Part shown: in pieces, positions 34,888 through 43,299 of the stretch
Numbering within the stretch: position 1 is the first letter of the stretch
How the letters are laid out: each line of letters opens with the position of its first letter
Origin: an uncultured Actinomycetes bacterium
GTDB lineage: Bacteria; Actinomycetota; Actinomycetes; Actinomycetales; Bifidobacteriaceae
Length of the DNA: 47,099 bases
Reading direction: 5' to 3'
Assembly: GCA_900314875.1 (NCBI GenBank)
Contig: OMWX01000003.1
Location: 1-47,099, forward strand
Notes under the pieces: generated by a model
The model's database searches: none
Seen by the model: the letters and a program-made list of their open reading frames with translations, nothing else
Told to the model about the DNA's origin: nothing
Position numbers and translations under genes: made by a program

Positions 34888-35354
34888 CGGAAAAGGTCGT
34901 GAGACTTCTCGTTTCGCGCTTCTTCCACACGAATGTTCACCTGAGGCGGGCTGAGCAGGAAGACTCTGGGCGTTACGCGCTCGATGGATCCGCGCAGTCC
35001 GAATACTACTCCCGAGGAGAAGTCGACTATGCGGTATGCAGTCGCTTCGTCGACTCCGGTCAGATTAAGCACTACGGGAACGCCGTCGCGAAGAGCGCGG
35101 CCGACAAGCTGCGCTTCATCATAATTTTTCGGATGTATTGTCGTGATCTTGTTCATCTTTTTTCCGAATGAAGCAGAGGTTTTTTCAGACGGCTGCTTAA
35201 CGGAAGCCGCGTTTGAGGACGGAAGCGTCGAATCGCTGTCAAATGAGGTTGTGACTTCGTCTTCCCGGGCGATTTCGTCAAACTCTTCCGACTCGTCGGT
35301 CTGCACGTCTCTCAGACCGAGATACGACATGCTTTTTTGCAAAAAACTTTCCAT
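34884..35354 (-). CDS. sepF: Cell division protein SepF
   Basis: SepF anchors FtsZ to the membrane and replaces FtsA in actinobacteria. The 156-residue protein has the amphipathic N-terminus MESFLQKSMSYLGL, an acidic linker, then the folded core beginning KITTIHPKNYDEAQLVGRALRDGVPVVLNLT and ending VFGLRGSIERVTPRVFLLSPPQVNI. GAGGAG precedes the ATG. ftsZ ends 63 bases upstream, so both are probably on one transcript. Confidence 0.95.
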   Translation of the reverse strand: MESFLQKSMSYLGLRDVQTDESEEFDEIAREDEVTTSFDSDSTLPSSNAASVKQPSEKTSASFGKKMNKITTIHPKNYDEAQLVGRALRDGVPVVLNLTGVDEATAYRIVDFSSGVVFGLRGSIERVTPRVFLLSPPQVNIRVEEARNEKSHDLFR

Positions 35355-35417
35355 TTAAGCTCCTCAACTTCAATGTGCGGACTTGCCCGCGATTAAAAAT
35401 CTCAGCTGAAAACCTTG

Positions 35418-36656
35418 TCAGCGCAGGAAATCTGGAATCTGAAGCGGACTCCAGTCCTGCGATTCTTCTGCCGGAGACACTGCTGGACGTTCGGCAGTCG
35501 AATCGGGGTTTGAAGATTCCGGGTTTATTCTTTCGGGCATGTCGCGCATTTGTGCGCCTTGCTGAAGCTTTACGTCGTTCAGCGGAGGAACGGAAGACGA
35601 ACCGGCTGTTCCCGCAGCAGTTTGCGAAACTGCAGACTGCTCCGAAGAAGATTGTGCCGCTGCGGACTGCGAAGAAGCTGAGACAGGATTATTGTTCATG
35701 TCGAAGCCTGCTGCGATAACGGTTACGCGCACTTCGTCGCCGTATGAGTCATCAAGAATCATGCCGGTGATAATCTGAGCTTCCTGAGCCACTACGGAAC
35801 GGATGAGTTCGCAGGCCGCCTGATATTCCTCGATTCCCATATCCATAGGACCGGCAACGTTTACGAGCACGCCGTGAGCGCCCTTAATGCCGGATTCGAG
35901 CAGAGGCGAACTGATTGCGGTTTCTGCCGCTTGAGCTGCTCTGTCTTCCCCTCGAGCCGAGCCGATTCCGAACATTGCGGTGCCGGACTGCTGAAGAACC
36001 GCTTTGACGTCAGAAAAGTCAACGTTAATGTAAGCGTTGGTGCTTGTGATCAGGTCTGTTATTCCGCGCACGCCCGCAAGCAGAGCGGAATCTGCGTGTT
36101 TGAACGCGTCGATTACTGACAAAGACTTGTCAGACAAGTCCAAAAGACGATCGTTGGGAATAACTATAAGAGCGTCGACCTCGTCGCGCAGTTTCTCAAT
36201 TCCGGATTCTGCGGAAGCAGAACGGCGAGGACCTTCAAAGGAGAACGGCCGGGTGACTACTCCGATAGTCAAAGCGCCCTGTTCTCGCGCCGAGTGAGCT
36301 ACGACAGGGCTGGCTCCGGTTCCGGTGCCGCCGCCTTCGCCTGCCGTGAGAAATACCATGTCTGCGCCTTTGAGCACTTCCTCGATATCCGACTGGTGAT
36401 CCTGAGCGGCTTTCGCACCTTTTGCAGGGTCTGCTCCGGCTCCCAGTCCTCGGCTTGTCGCGTCGGAAAGCGCAATTTTCACATCCGCTTCAGACTTCAA
36501 AAGATCCTTCGCGTCGGTATTGATTGCCACATATTCGATATCCTGAAGACCCTCAGAAATCATTCGGTTGACAGCATTGCCGCCTGCCCCGCCGACTCCG
36601 ACAACCTTGATGACGGTCCGACCGTTAAATTCATCGTTCTGCACAAAATCGCTCAT
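35418..36656 (-). CDS. ftsZ: Cell division GTPase FtsZ
   Basis: FtsZ polymerises into the division ring. The 412 residues begin with IKVVGVGGAGGNAVNRMI, carry the nucleotide-binding GEGGGTGTGASPV at about residue 108, and the T7 loop NVDFSDVKAVL. The linker from about 320 to 395 is Ser/Gln/Ala-rich and variable; the C-terminal peptide SPLQIPDFLR, which binds SepF, is intact. A good AGGAG lies ahead of the ATG. No murein-synthesis genes precede it here: dusB is upstream, 179 bases away, so ftsZ must have its own promoter. Confidence 0.97.
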   Translation of the reverse strand: MSDFVQNDEFNGRTVIKVVGVGGAGGNAVNRMISEGLQDIEYVAINTDAKDLLKSEADVKIALSDATSRGLGAGADPAKGAKAAQDHQSDIEEVLKGADMVFLTAGEGGGTGTGASPVVAHSAREQGALTIGVVTRPFSFEGPRRSASAESGIEKLRDEVDALIVIPNDRLLDLSDKSLSVIDAFKHADSALLAGVRGITDLITSTNAYINVDFSDVKAVLQQSGTAMFGIGSARGEDRAAQAAETAISSPLLESGIKGAHGVLVNVAGPMDMGIEEYQAACELIRSVVAQEAQIITGMILDDSYGDEVRVTVIAAGFDMNNNPVSASSQSAAAQSSSEQSAVSQTAAGTAGSSSVPPLNDVKLQQGAQMRDMPERINPESSNPDSTAERPAVSPAEESQDWSPLQIPDFLR

Positions 36657-36766
36657 GGTGCTCCTGTCAAATTACACATGTGGTGTTTATTTTAACTCAT
36701 ACCCCGCCCGGGAATGTCGTTAAAATTCGACAAATTTAAAATTTTCTCCATTTTACACGTTTTTTA

Positions 36767-36785
36767 AGCCGTTCGCGAACCGGCT
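36767..36785. promoter_or_regulatory. Inverted repeat between dusB and ftsZ
   Basis: AGCCG and CGGCT arms enclose GTTCGCGAAC (itself a palindrome) at 36767-36785. No U-run follows on the minus strand, so a terminator for dusB is not supported; an operator for ftsZ is possible. No firm promoter was recognised in the gap. Confidence 0.3.
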
Positions 36786-36835
36786 CTCACATGATAAAAG
36801 CTGTCTTTCAAGCGACGATACGCGCTGACATGCGC

Positions 36836-38095
36836 TTAATACACGTCGTTAAGCGGATCGTCGGAGAAAAGCATTTTTTTCTCGGTTTCGCTTAACTGTC
36901 GGGAGTCCAGCCAGCCGTATGGCAGGTGAACTTTTTTCGCGTACCGGGTCCGGCCTCTGGGCTTATCGCCGACCGATTCGGGGAATTCAATATCGGGGTC
37001 GAGCCTGTCAAGCACGCTGTCAAGGTCTGAAAGAGTTTCGCATTGCATTAGCGCGGCGCGTGTCTCTCCGCCGGCCGGGAATCCTTTCAGATACCATGCC
37101 GTATGCTTGCGCAGTTCGCGTATTCCGCTTGTTTCGTCGCCGTCGCAAAATTCGATCAGGAGTTTCGCATGCCGGCGAATTATGCTGCAAACCTGCCCGA
37201 GAGTCGGTTTTTCGCGCTTGCCTGAACCTGCGAACGCGTTTCGAATATCGGCAAAAAGCCAGGGTCTGCCCTGACACCCGCGTCCGATTGCAACGCCGGC
37301 GCACCCGGTCTGCCGTTTCATTTCCAAAGCGTCTTCGGCACACCACACGTCGCCGTTTCCGAATACGGGAATGTCAAGCGAGGCAACCAGCTCTCCTATG
37401 CGCTCCCAGTGCGAATGTCCGCCGTAATATTGGGCGGTTGTGCGCGCGTGCAGCGTTACCAGAGAGCAGCCTTCTTCCTGCGCGATATGCCCGGTTTCGA
37501 TAAATGTTATGTGTTCGTCGTCGATTCCGAGACGAAATTTCGCGGTTACGGGAATCCCTGCGGGTTCGCATACGCAGACAACCTGTTTTATGATTTCGGC
37601 GAGCAGTCCGCTTTTCCAGGGAAGAGCCGAGCCTCCGCCGCGCCGGGTTACTTTCGGCACGGGACAGCCGAAGTTCAGGTCGATATGGTCTGCAAGATTC
37701 ATGTCAGCGACCATTGAAGCTGCGTGCCGCATTACGGAGGGGTTTACCCCGTAAAGCTGAAGAGAGCGGAATTTTTCGCTTTTCGCAAATTTCGTGAGCC
37801 TGAAGGCTTTGGGATTTTTCGCGGCTAACGCTCTTGCGGTAATCATTTCCGCGACATACAGCCCGTCCTGTCCGTATTCTTCGCAGAGTATGCGAAACGG
37901 CATGTTTGTCACTCCCGCCATGGGAGAAAGCATGACGGGAAGCGACAATGTGCGTTTTCCTAAGGTTACAGGCGGCAGAGCGGGTTCTGCAGCAGAGTTT
38001 GCAGCAGTTTTTTTTGCAGCATTTTTTGATGTGTTTTCAGCCGCATTTTTTTCCGCTGTTTTTGCTGTTATTTTTTCTGACATATCTTCCGACAT
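36836..38095 (-). CDS. dusB: tRNA-dihydrouridine synthase, DusB family
   Basis: The flavin enzyme reduces uridines in tRNA D-loops. The FMN-binding TIM barrel starts VMLSPMAGVTNMPFRILCEEY, and includes LNFGCPVPKVTRRGGGSALP with the catalytic cysteine, then TLHARTTAQYYGG and GNGDVW and the AIGRGCQGRPWLF loop. The N-terminus of about 40 residues is a Lys/Ala/Asn low-complexity extension; the first ATG (38095) has a weak ribosome site and a second ATG five codons on has GGAAG before it. 419 residues in the longer version. The gene is 50 bases after glyS, in a similar order to other bifidobacteria as far as I recall. Confidence 0.93.
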   Translation of the reverse strand: MSEDMSEKITAKTAEKNAAENTSKNAAKKTAANSAAEPALPPVTLGKRTLSLPVMLSPMAGVTNMPFRILCEEYGQDGLYVAEMITARALAAKNPKAFRLTKFAKSEKFRSLQLYGVNPSVMRHAASMVADMNLADHIDLNFGCPVPKVTRRGGGSALPWKSGLLAEIIKQVVCVCEPAGIPVTAKFRLGIDDEHITFIETGHIAQEEGCSLVTLHARTTAQYYGGHSHWERIGELVASLDIPVFGNGDVWCAEDALEMKRQTGCAGVAIGRGCQGRPWLFADIRNAFAGSGKREKPTLGQVCSIIRRHAKLLIEFCDGDETSGIRELRKHTAWYLKGFPAGGETRAALMQCETLSDLDSVLDRLDPDIEFPESVGDKPRGRTRYAKKVHLPYGWLDSRQLSETEKKMLFSDDPLNDVY

Positions 38096-38145
38096 TTATC
38101 TTGCCGTTTCAAGAATTTTGCCGTTTCAGGCGTTAAACGCGCGCG

Positions 38146-39567
38146 TCAGGCGTTGCTTGCGTCCGGCGTGAGCGCAAACTTGTCTCGCTTGTCGCGCACG
38201 CGCTCATGCACGTATTGCGCAACCTGGCTTAATGCGACGCGTTCTTGCGTCATGGTGTCGCGTTCGCGCACGGTTACGCATTGGTCTTCGAGCGTGTCGA
38301 AGTCAACTGTCACGCAGTAGGGCGTTCCGATTTCGTCTTCGCGGCGGTATCTTCTTCCGATTGCGCCGGATTCGTCGTAGTCGATTGCCATGTCGAGCAG
38401 GCGCATGTCTGTTGCCAGTTCTTGCGCGACGGATTGCAACTGCGGCTTTTTGCTCAGGGGCAGCACTGCGGCTTTGACGGGCGCGAGTCTCGGATCAAGG
38501 TGCAGCACGGTTCGTTTGTCGGTTCCGCCTTTTGTGTTGGGAGCTTCGTCTACGTCGTATGCGTCGACGAGGAATGCCATGAGCGAGCGTGTAAGTCCGG
38601 CTGCGGGTTCGATTACGTAGGGTATGTATTTTTCGCCTGTTGCCTGGTCGAAGTAGTTTAGGTCTTCGCCGGATTTTTCTGCGTGCGCTTTAAGGTCGAA
38701 GTCTGTGCGGTTTGCGATTCCTTCGAGTTCTCCCCAGTCGGAGCCTTGGAAGCCGAACTTGTATTCGATGTCGACGGTTCGCTTCGAATAGTGCGCGAGT
38801 TTTTCTTTTTCGTGTTCGAAGTGTCTTATGTTTGCCGGGTTGATTCCCAAGTCCGTGTACCAGCGCGTGCGGGCGTCTATCCAGTACTGGTGCCATTGTT
38901 CGTCTTCGCCGGGTTTGACGAAGAATTCCATTTCCATCTGTTCGAATTCGCGCGTGCGGAAGATGAAGTTTCCGGGCGTTATTTCGTTTCTGAAACTTTT
39001 GCCGATGTTTGCGATTCCGAACGGCGGTTTTTGTCTTGACGATCCGAGAACGTTTTTGAAGTCTGCGAAGATTCCCTGCGCGGTTTCGGGTCGCAGGTAG
39101 TGTAGCGAGTTTTCGTCTGCGACGGGTCCTAAATGGGTTTGCAGCATCATGTTGAAGTCGCGCGGTTCGGTCCACTGTCCTTTTGTTCCGCAGTCGGGAC
39201 AGGGCATGTCTGCGTTGCTTTGCGGCATGTGTCCGTGCTTGTGTTCGTATGCTTCCTGCATTGTGTCTTCGCGGTGCCGCTTGTGGCATGAGAGACATTC
39301 GATAAGCGGGTCGTTGAATACGCTTACGTGTCCTGAGGCTACCCATACGTTTGTGGGCAGGATTACGGAGGTGTCTACTCCGACAACGTCGGGGCGCATT
39401 GTGACCATGGTTCTCCACCACTGGTGTTTTATGTTGTCTTTGAGTGCGGTTCCCAAAGGACCGTAGTCCCATGCGGAGCGCGTTCCTCCGTAGATTTCGC
39501 CTGCGGGGAATACGAATCCGCGTCTTTTTGCGAGGGATACTACTTCTTCCAGTTTGCTTGCAGCCAC
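38146..39567 (-). CDS. glyS: Glycyl-tRNA synthetase (class II, dimeric type)
   Basis: The 473-residue enzyme charges tRNA-Gly; it is the eukaryote-like alpha2 form (GlyQS). Motifs: [20 protein letters not shown] at the start, the zinc-type CLSCHKR and CPDC pairs near 90-125, class II motif 2 ([21 protein letters not shown]) and motif 3 ([16 protein letters not shown]), and an anticodon-binding domain with [15 protein letters not shown]. It begins with GTG, preceded by AGAGGTGA. A TAGAAT box on the minus strand at 39615-39610 could be its -10 element. Confidence 0.96.
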   Translation of the reverse strand: MAASKLEEVVSLAKRRGFVFPAGEIYGGTRSAWDYGPLGTALKDNIKHQWWRTMVTMRPDVVGVDTSVILPTNVWVASGHVSVFNDPLIECLSCHKRHREDTMQEAYEHKHGHMPQSNADMPCPDCGTKGQWTEPRDFNMMLQTHLGPVADENSLHYLRPETAQGIFADFKNVLGSSRQKPPFGIANIGKSFRNEITPGNFIFRTREFEQMEMEFFVKPGEDEQWHQYWIDARTRWYTDLGINPANIRHFEHEKEKLAHYSKRTVDIEYKFGFQGSDWGELEGIANRTDFDLKAHAEKSGEDLNYFDQATGEKYIPYVIEPAAGLTRSLMAFLVDAYDVDEAPNTKGGTDKRTVLHLDPRLAPVKAAVLPLSKKPQLQSVAQELATDMRLLDMAIDYDESGAIGRRYRREDEIGTPYCVTVDFDTLEDQCVTVRERDTMTQERVALSQVAQYVHERVRDKRDKFALTPDASNA

Positions 39568-39609
39568 TTTTCACCTCTGCTTGCTTATGTCTTTTGTTCA
39601 ACTGTGACG

Positions 39610-39615
39610 ATTCTA
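39610..39615 (-). promoter_or_regulatory. Possible -10 element for glyS
   Basis: On the minus strand the hexamer reads TAGAAT, a good actinobacterial -10 match, about 43 bases before the GTG of glyS. No convincing -35 element lies 17-18 bases upstream, so this stays tentative. Confidence 0.3.
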
Positions 39616-39884
39616 GTTTGAGACGGTGACAGGCGTATAAGCACGGGTTTAGTACAGCTTCTAAACCGCCGCGCATGCTGTTTTACGGGAATGCGGCTTT
39701 TCTGCGCATGAATTCATCATGAGATTATTGAATGCGCATAATAATTTTTTACGCACAATTCGCAAATACGGATAACTTGTGAATATGTATATATATACAC
39801 ACAAAACAACAACAAAAAAAAAAAAAAAAGTGTAAGAAGATGCGGGTACAGGAAAACAAGTACAGGAAAATACGCAGATATGAG

Positions 39885-39914
39885 AAAAACCCGCATGAAG
39901 TCATGCGGGTTTTT
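39885..39914 (-). terminator. Bidirectional Rho-independent terminator after pilO
   Basis: Fourteen bases, AAAAACCCGCATGA, are perfectly inverted after a two-base centre (right arm 39901-39914). In RNA this gives a G/C-rich stem of ACCCGCAT type with flanking A/U arms and a U-run on either strand. It lies 44 bases downstream of the pilO stop and closes the pilus operon. Confidence 0.9.
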
Positions 39915-39957
39915 CAGGGTTTCATGTTTTTTTATTCGCTGTGTTTCTCTTGCGAAT

Positions 39958-40560
39958 CTAGTTGCCTGAGGAGTTGAGCAGCGACCAAATGTTGCAGGTG
40001 ATGTCTACTGAATCGGATGTTGTCGACGAACCGTTTCCGCTCACGCTGTTGATCGTGTATTTAACATCGGAGGGCACAAGGATTCGGTCGATCTTCTGTA
40101 TCGCGTCGACAAATTTTTTCATTTGATCCTTTGTGCCTTCGGCTTTAATGGTTACCGGAATCTGCTTGAGGTTTCCTGTAATTGAACCGGACACAGTGCT
40201 GGGGACTTTTGCATCTGCGGGAGCCGTAAAGTTGATTGCTTTAACGGATACACCTGTTGATGCTGCTGCACTGCCAATCATGTCAAAGAATTCGTCCTGA
40301 CTGTAATCTGTCGGAACCTGCTTCTGCAGGTTTTTCAGGCTTTCTTCTTTTTCTCCGATTGTTTGTTTTGCTTTTTTAAGCTCGTCGATTTCGTTTTGCA
40401 GCTTTTTGTTGTTTTCTTTAACTTCGGCTGTTTCGGCGTTTGCTTTCTTAATGTTGTTAATCTGAGGCGCTGTGCCGACAAACCAAGTGATTGCCAAAAG
40501 TCCGACTGATATGACGCAGAGGACTATCCACAGGATTCTGTATTTTCCGAACTGTTTCAT
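39958..40560 (-). CDS. pilO: Type IV pilus assembly protein PilO-like
   Basis: The 200-residue bitopic membrane protein has one N-terminal membrane helix (ILWIVLCVISVGLLAITWFVG), a Lys/Asn/Glu coiled coil to about residue 80, then an alpha/beta domain starting DYSQDEFFDMIGSAAASTGVSV and ending with a Ser-rich tail. This layout is that of PilO, which pairs with PilN on the outer face of the membrane to align PilM and the pilus motor. AGGAGG precedes the ATG. It is last in the pilC-pilX-pilD-pilM-pilN row. Family call rests on layout plus context. Confidence 0.82.
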   Translation of the reverse strand: MKQFGKYRILWIVLCVISVGLLAITWFVGTAPQINNIKKANAETAEVKENNKKLQNEIDELKKAKQTIGEKEESLKNLQKQVPTDYSQDEFFDMIGSAAASTGVSVKAINFTAPADAKVPSTVSGSITGNLKQIPVTIKAEGTKDQMKKFVDAIQKIDRILVPSDVKYTINSVSGNGSSTTSDSVDITCNIWSLLNSSGN

Positions 40561-40578
40561 TGCTGTATCCCTCCTTTA

Positions 40579-41361
40579 TCACTTGCTGCTTGACTCGTAT
40601 TGTTTGCGCATTGATTCGATTTCTTTGTGCTCAGAGTCGGTTTCTCCGGAATCGTTGCTTCTGGAAGTGCTGTTTCCGTCGAGTTTCATTTTGATCGAAC
40701 CGGTGTATGTGATTCCGTTTTTGTCGTCGTTCGACATGGACGTGACGTTTCCGGAAACATACCCTGTGATTTTTTCGTAGTTTTGAATGAAGTCTTTAGC
40801 GGATACGACCTGATTCAGACGAGCTGTGAAAGTGATGGTGATCGATCCTGTGCCTGCCCAAGTGCTGTTGCTGCTTGAAGATGAGGAACTGGATGTTGCG
40901 TTTTCAGTATATTCTTTCAGCTCGAGTGCAGTGTATTTTCCTCCGTCTGGGAGCGCACCTTCAAGGTTTTCGGCTATTGCTTTCCAGTCGGCTTCATTGT
41001 AGATGACTCCGAGTTTTGCATTCTTCGTACTTTTCAGCGCGGTGAGAATCTTCTGCACGTCTGAGTAATTGTTTTTTTCTGCGGTAAGCGTTTCAGTCTG
41101 ACGACGTTCGTTTTCCGTATTGTTTTTTGAAACCTGAGTCGCCAAGAACAATGCTACCTGTGAGATTATGCACGCTAAGATAACGCCAAGAATTACCTTG
41201 CACATTATCTGGTAGACTCGTCTGTCCTTGTTGTTTTGCGCTATGTTTTTCGGCAACAGGTTTACGCGGAGCTGCCACTGGTCTTGAGGCGTGAATTTTG
41301 CAGCTTTTTGCGTTGTTTTTGCGGCTTTGCCGTTTTTTTTGTTTTTTTTCTGGTCTTTCAT
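40579..41361 (-). CDS. pilN: Type IV pilus assembly protein PilN-like
   Basis: 260 residues with a basic cytoplasmic N-terminus, the RVNLLPKNI motif by which PilN binds PilM (about residues 33-41), one membrane helix (CKVILGVILACIISQVALFLA) and an extracytoplasmic coiled coil and fold. A run of eight serines lies near residue 160 and the C-terminal 40 residues are charged and Ser-rich. Its ATG directly abuts the pilM stop, and the ribosome site GAGG lies inside pilM, so translation is coupled. The VNLLP motif makes the identification good. Confidence 0.87.
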   Translation of the reverse strand: MKDQKKNKKNGKAAKTTQKAAKFTPQDQWQLRVNLLPKNIAQNNKDRRVYQIMCKVILGVILACIISQVALFLATQVSKNNTENERRQTETLTAEKNNYSDVQKILTALKSTKNAKLGVIYNEADWKAIAENLEGALPDGGKYTALELKEYTENATSSSSSSSSNSTWAGTGSITITFTARLNQVVSAKDFIQNYEKITGYVSGNVTSMSNDDKNGITYTGSIKMKLDGNSTSRSNDSGETDSEHKEIESMRKQYESSSK

Positions 41362-42405
41362 TTACGGCCTCTTTCCTATTGCAAGTCCGAGTACTGCTGC
41401 TATGTCGGGCGCGTGCGATGCTATGTTGTCGTCGTTTACTCTTTGTGACAGTTTGATTTGTCCGAACGGGTCTCCGATTCGCACCATTTTGTTGATCGAG
41501 CTTGCGAGTACGGAGGGGAACCCTACGAGCAGAGATCCTGCTCCGGTGAGGATTACTCCGCTGATTTCGGATTCGGAGTGTTCTTTTGCGTAGAAGTTGA
41601 GCGTGTTTCGCACTCCGACGATCAGCTGCGCGATTGTTTCGCGAATTACTTCTTCTGCCTGGCGCAGTCTGTCGTCGCCTACTACGTTTTGCAGTCCGAT
41701 GCGGCGTTTGATTTCTGCTGCGGATTCGAACGGTATGTGCAGCGTGTTTGCTACCGCGTCTGTGATGTCGTCGCCGCCAGAGGGCACTACGCGCATGTAG
41801 ACGGGTTTTCCGTTTTCGAGGACGATTACGTCGGTTATGTTTCCTCCGACGTTAACGATTGCTTCTGTCTTGTTTTTGCTTGACTCGTTGAATACTCGCG
41901 CGAGCGAGAATGCCGCAGCGTCGATTGATGTGAGGACGAATCCTGCTTTTTCGACGGATTGCGCGGTTTTTTCGAGTCCTGCTTCGAGCACGCCGACGAC
42001 GAGTCCTTTAAGCTGGGGTCCTTTGTCGGTTGTTTCACGCGAGAGCGGCACGAAGTCGAGCACGGATTCTTCTACGGGCAATGCGATAAGCGATTTTGCC
42101 TGAAACGGAAGCGATGCTTTGAGGTCTTCGAGTGCCATTTCGGGGAATGTTGCTTCGCGGAACACCATTCGGCGGCTTGCGTATGCCAGTGCGCAGTTTT
42201 CTACCGGGTAATGGTGTTTGGATATAAGCGTTTTGAGCAGTTCTGTTACTGCTTCTTCGTTGATTACTTCGCCGTCTGCGACTGCTCCTGTGGGAAGCGG
42301 CAGGACTTTGAAGTCTCTTACTGTCGGCTGCGCGGTGTACGGATCTTCGATTACTGCAGCCCGTATGGCGTCGTTAGCCAATGCAAGTGTCGTTATTGGC
42401 TTCAT
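41362..42405 (-). CDS. pilM: Type IV pilus assembly ATPase-fold protein PilM
   Basis: PilM is a cytoplasmic actin-like protein that docks onto the N-terminus of PilN. The 347-residue protein shows the actin/FtsA fold: phosphate-1 region at the N-terminus (TTLALANDAIRAAVIED), NVGGNITDVIVLENGKPVYMRVVPSGGDDIT in the centre, and ISGVILTGAGSLLVGFPSVLA for the adenosine motif. The start at 42405 follows AGGAG by seven bases; an upstream open frame of Arg-rich residues is non-coding. It is the third-last gene of the operon. Confidence 0.9.
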   Translation of the reverse strand: MKPITTLALANDAIRAAVIEDPYTAQPTVRDFKVLPLPTGAVADGEVINEEAVTELLKTLISKHHYPVENCALAYASRRMVFREATFPEMALEDLKASLPFQAKSLIALPVEESVLDFVPLSRETTDKGPQLKGLVVGVLEAGLEKTAQSVEKAGFVLTSIDAAAFSLARVFNESSKNKTEAIVNVGGNITDVIVLENGKPVYMRVVPSGGDDITDAVANTLHIPFESAAEIKRRIGLQNVVGDDRLRQAEEVIRETIAQLIVGVRNTLNFYAKEHSESEISGVILTGAGSLLVGFPSVLASSINKMVRIGDPFGQIKLSQRVNDDNIASHAPDIAAVLGLAIGKRP

Positions 42406-42434
42406 GTGCCTTCTCCTCTCTCTTGTTTTGGAAT

Positions 42435-43298
42435 TCATCCGAGTCCGGCTATTTGCAGGTATGCGTGTGCGATTGGTTCGCCTGCAAATATGCCTGTCCA
42501 TGCTCCTGCGAGCATGGACGGACCGAATGGTATTCCGCCTTTTATGCTGACTTTTTTCGACAACATCAGGATGACGCTAACGAGTCCGCCGATTAGGAAT
42601 GCACTGAATGCGCCGACGGCGAACTGCCCCCATCCGAGCCATCCTGTTGTCAGTCCGAGCACGAATGCCAGTTTGACGTCGCCGAACCCCATTCCGCCCG
42701 GCCACGCGATTGCCAACACAAAATAAGCTACTCCTAATATTACTGCACAAAGCAGCGAATTGAACAAGCGTGTCCAATTTTCTCCGTTTGAGACGGTTTG
42801 AAATGTCGCTATTGCGATAAGGATGAGACTGATGATGAACGACGGGTAGACGATGACGTTCAGTATCAGATGCTTGTCTATGTCTATGAATGCTATTACG
42901 ACGCTTATTGCCGCAAAGAAGTACAGATTCCAGATTATGGGCGTCGGGTATGCGTTTTTCGCAGCTCCGTATGTTACGGCGAGAAACATTGTTCCTGTCA
43001 ATGCTTCGACCAGCGGGTAGCGCACGGATATTTTTTCCGAGCAGCTGCGGCATTTTCCGCGCAATATCATGTAGGAGATTATGGGAATGTTGTCGTATGC
43101 TTTGATTTGGGCATTGCATTTGGGGCAAAAGCTGCGTTTGGGGTTGAAAATGCTGATATGTTCAGGCACTCTCCATATGACAACGTTAAGAAATGAACCT
43201 ATCAGACAGCCTGCTGTTGCGGAAGCGACAAGCGCAACCGCAACAACAAGAGGATCTGAGAATAAAGTTAAACCAAGTTCACCAACAAGCCGTGTCAT
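42435..43298 (-). CDS. pilD: Prepilin peptidase / N-methyltransferase PilD
   Basis: PilD cleaves prepilin leader peptides and methylates the new N-terminus. The 287-residue protein has GCLIGSFLNVVIWRVPEHIS, a zinc-type cysteine set in the cytoplasmic loop (FCPKCNAQ and CRSCSEK), and the two catalytic Asp motifs: IAFIDIDKHL and the GxGD-like GFGDVKLAFVLG, within about eight membrane segments. The start is taken at 43298, one base after the upstream stop; a longer frame to 43328 would overlap it. Confidence 0.92.
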   Translation of the reverse strand: MTRLVGELGLTLFSDPLVVAVALVASATAGCLIGSFLNVVIWRVPEHISIFNPKRSFCPKCNAQIKAYDNIPIISYMILRGKCRSCSEKISVRYPLVEALTGTMFLAVTYGAAKNAYPTPIIWNLYFFAAISVVIAFIDIDKHLILNVIVYPSFIISLILIAIATFQTVSNGENWTRLFNSLLCAVILGVAYFVLAIAWPGGMGFGDVKLAFVLGLTTGWLGWGQFAVGAFSAFLIGGLVSVILMLSKKVSIKGGIPFGPSMLAGAWTGIFAGEPIAHAYLQIAGLG

Positions 43299-43299
43299 C

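Larger units (their letters stand above)
39568..39957. other. glyS-pilO spacer, 390 bases, without a gene
   Basis: The stretch contains a possible glyS -10 element at 39610-39615 near the left edge, a run of 16 A at 39814-39829 next to an alternating TA stretch (39789-39798), and the strong terminator of the pilus genes at 39885-39914. The A-rich part around 39770-39880 has no coding potential. Confidence 0.6.

Noticed and set aside
38690..39676. Minus-strand frame of 328 codons overlapping glyS in another frame
   Set aside because: The Arg-rich translation without domains is a shadow of glyS, which has all class II motifs.
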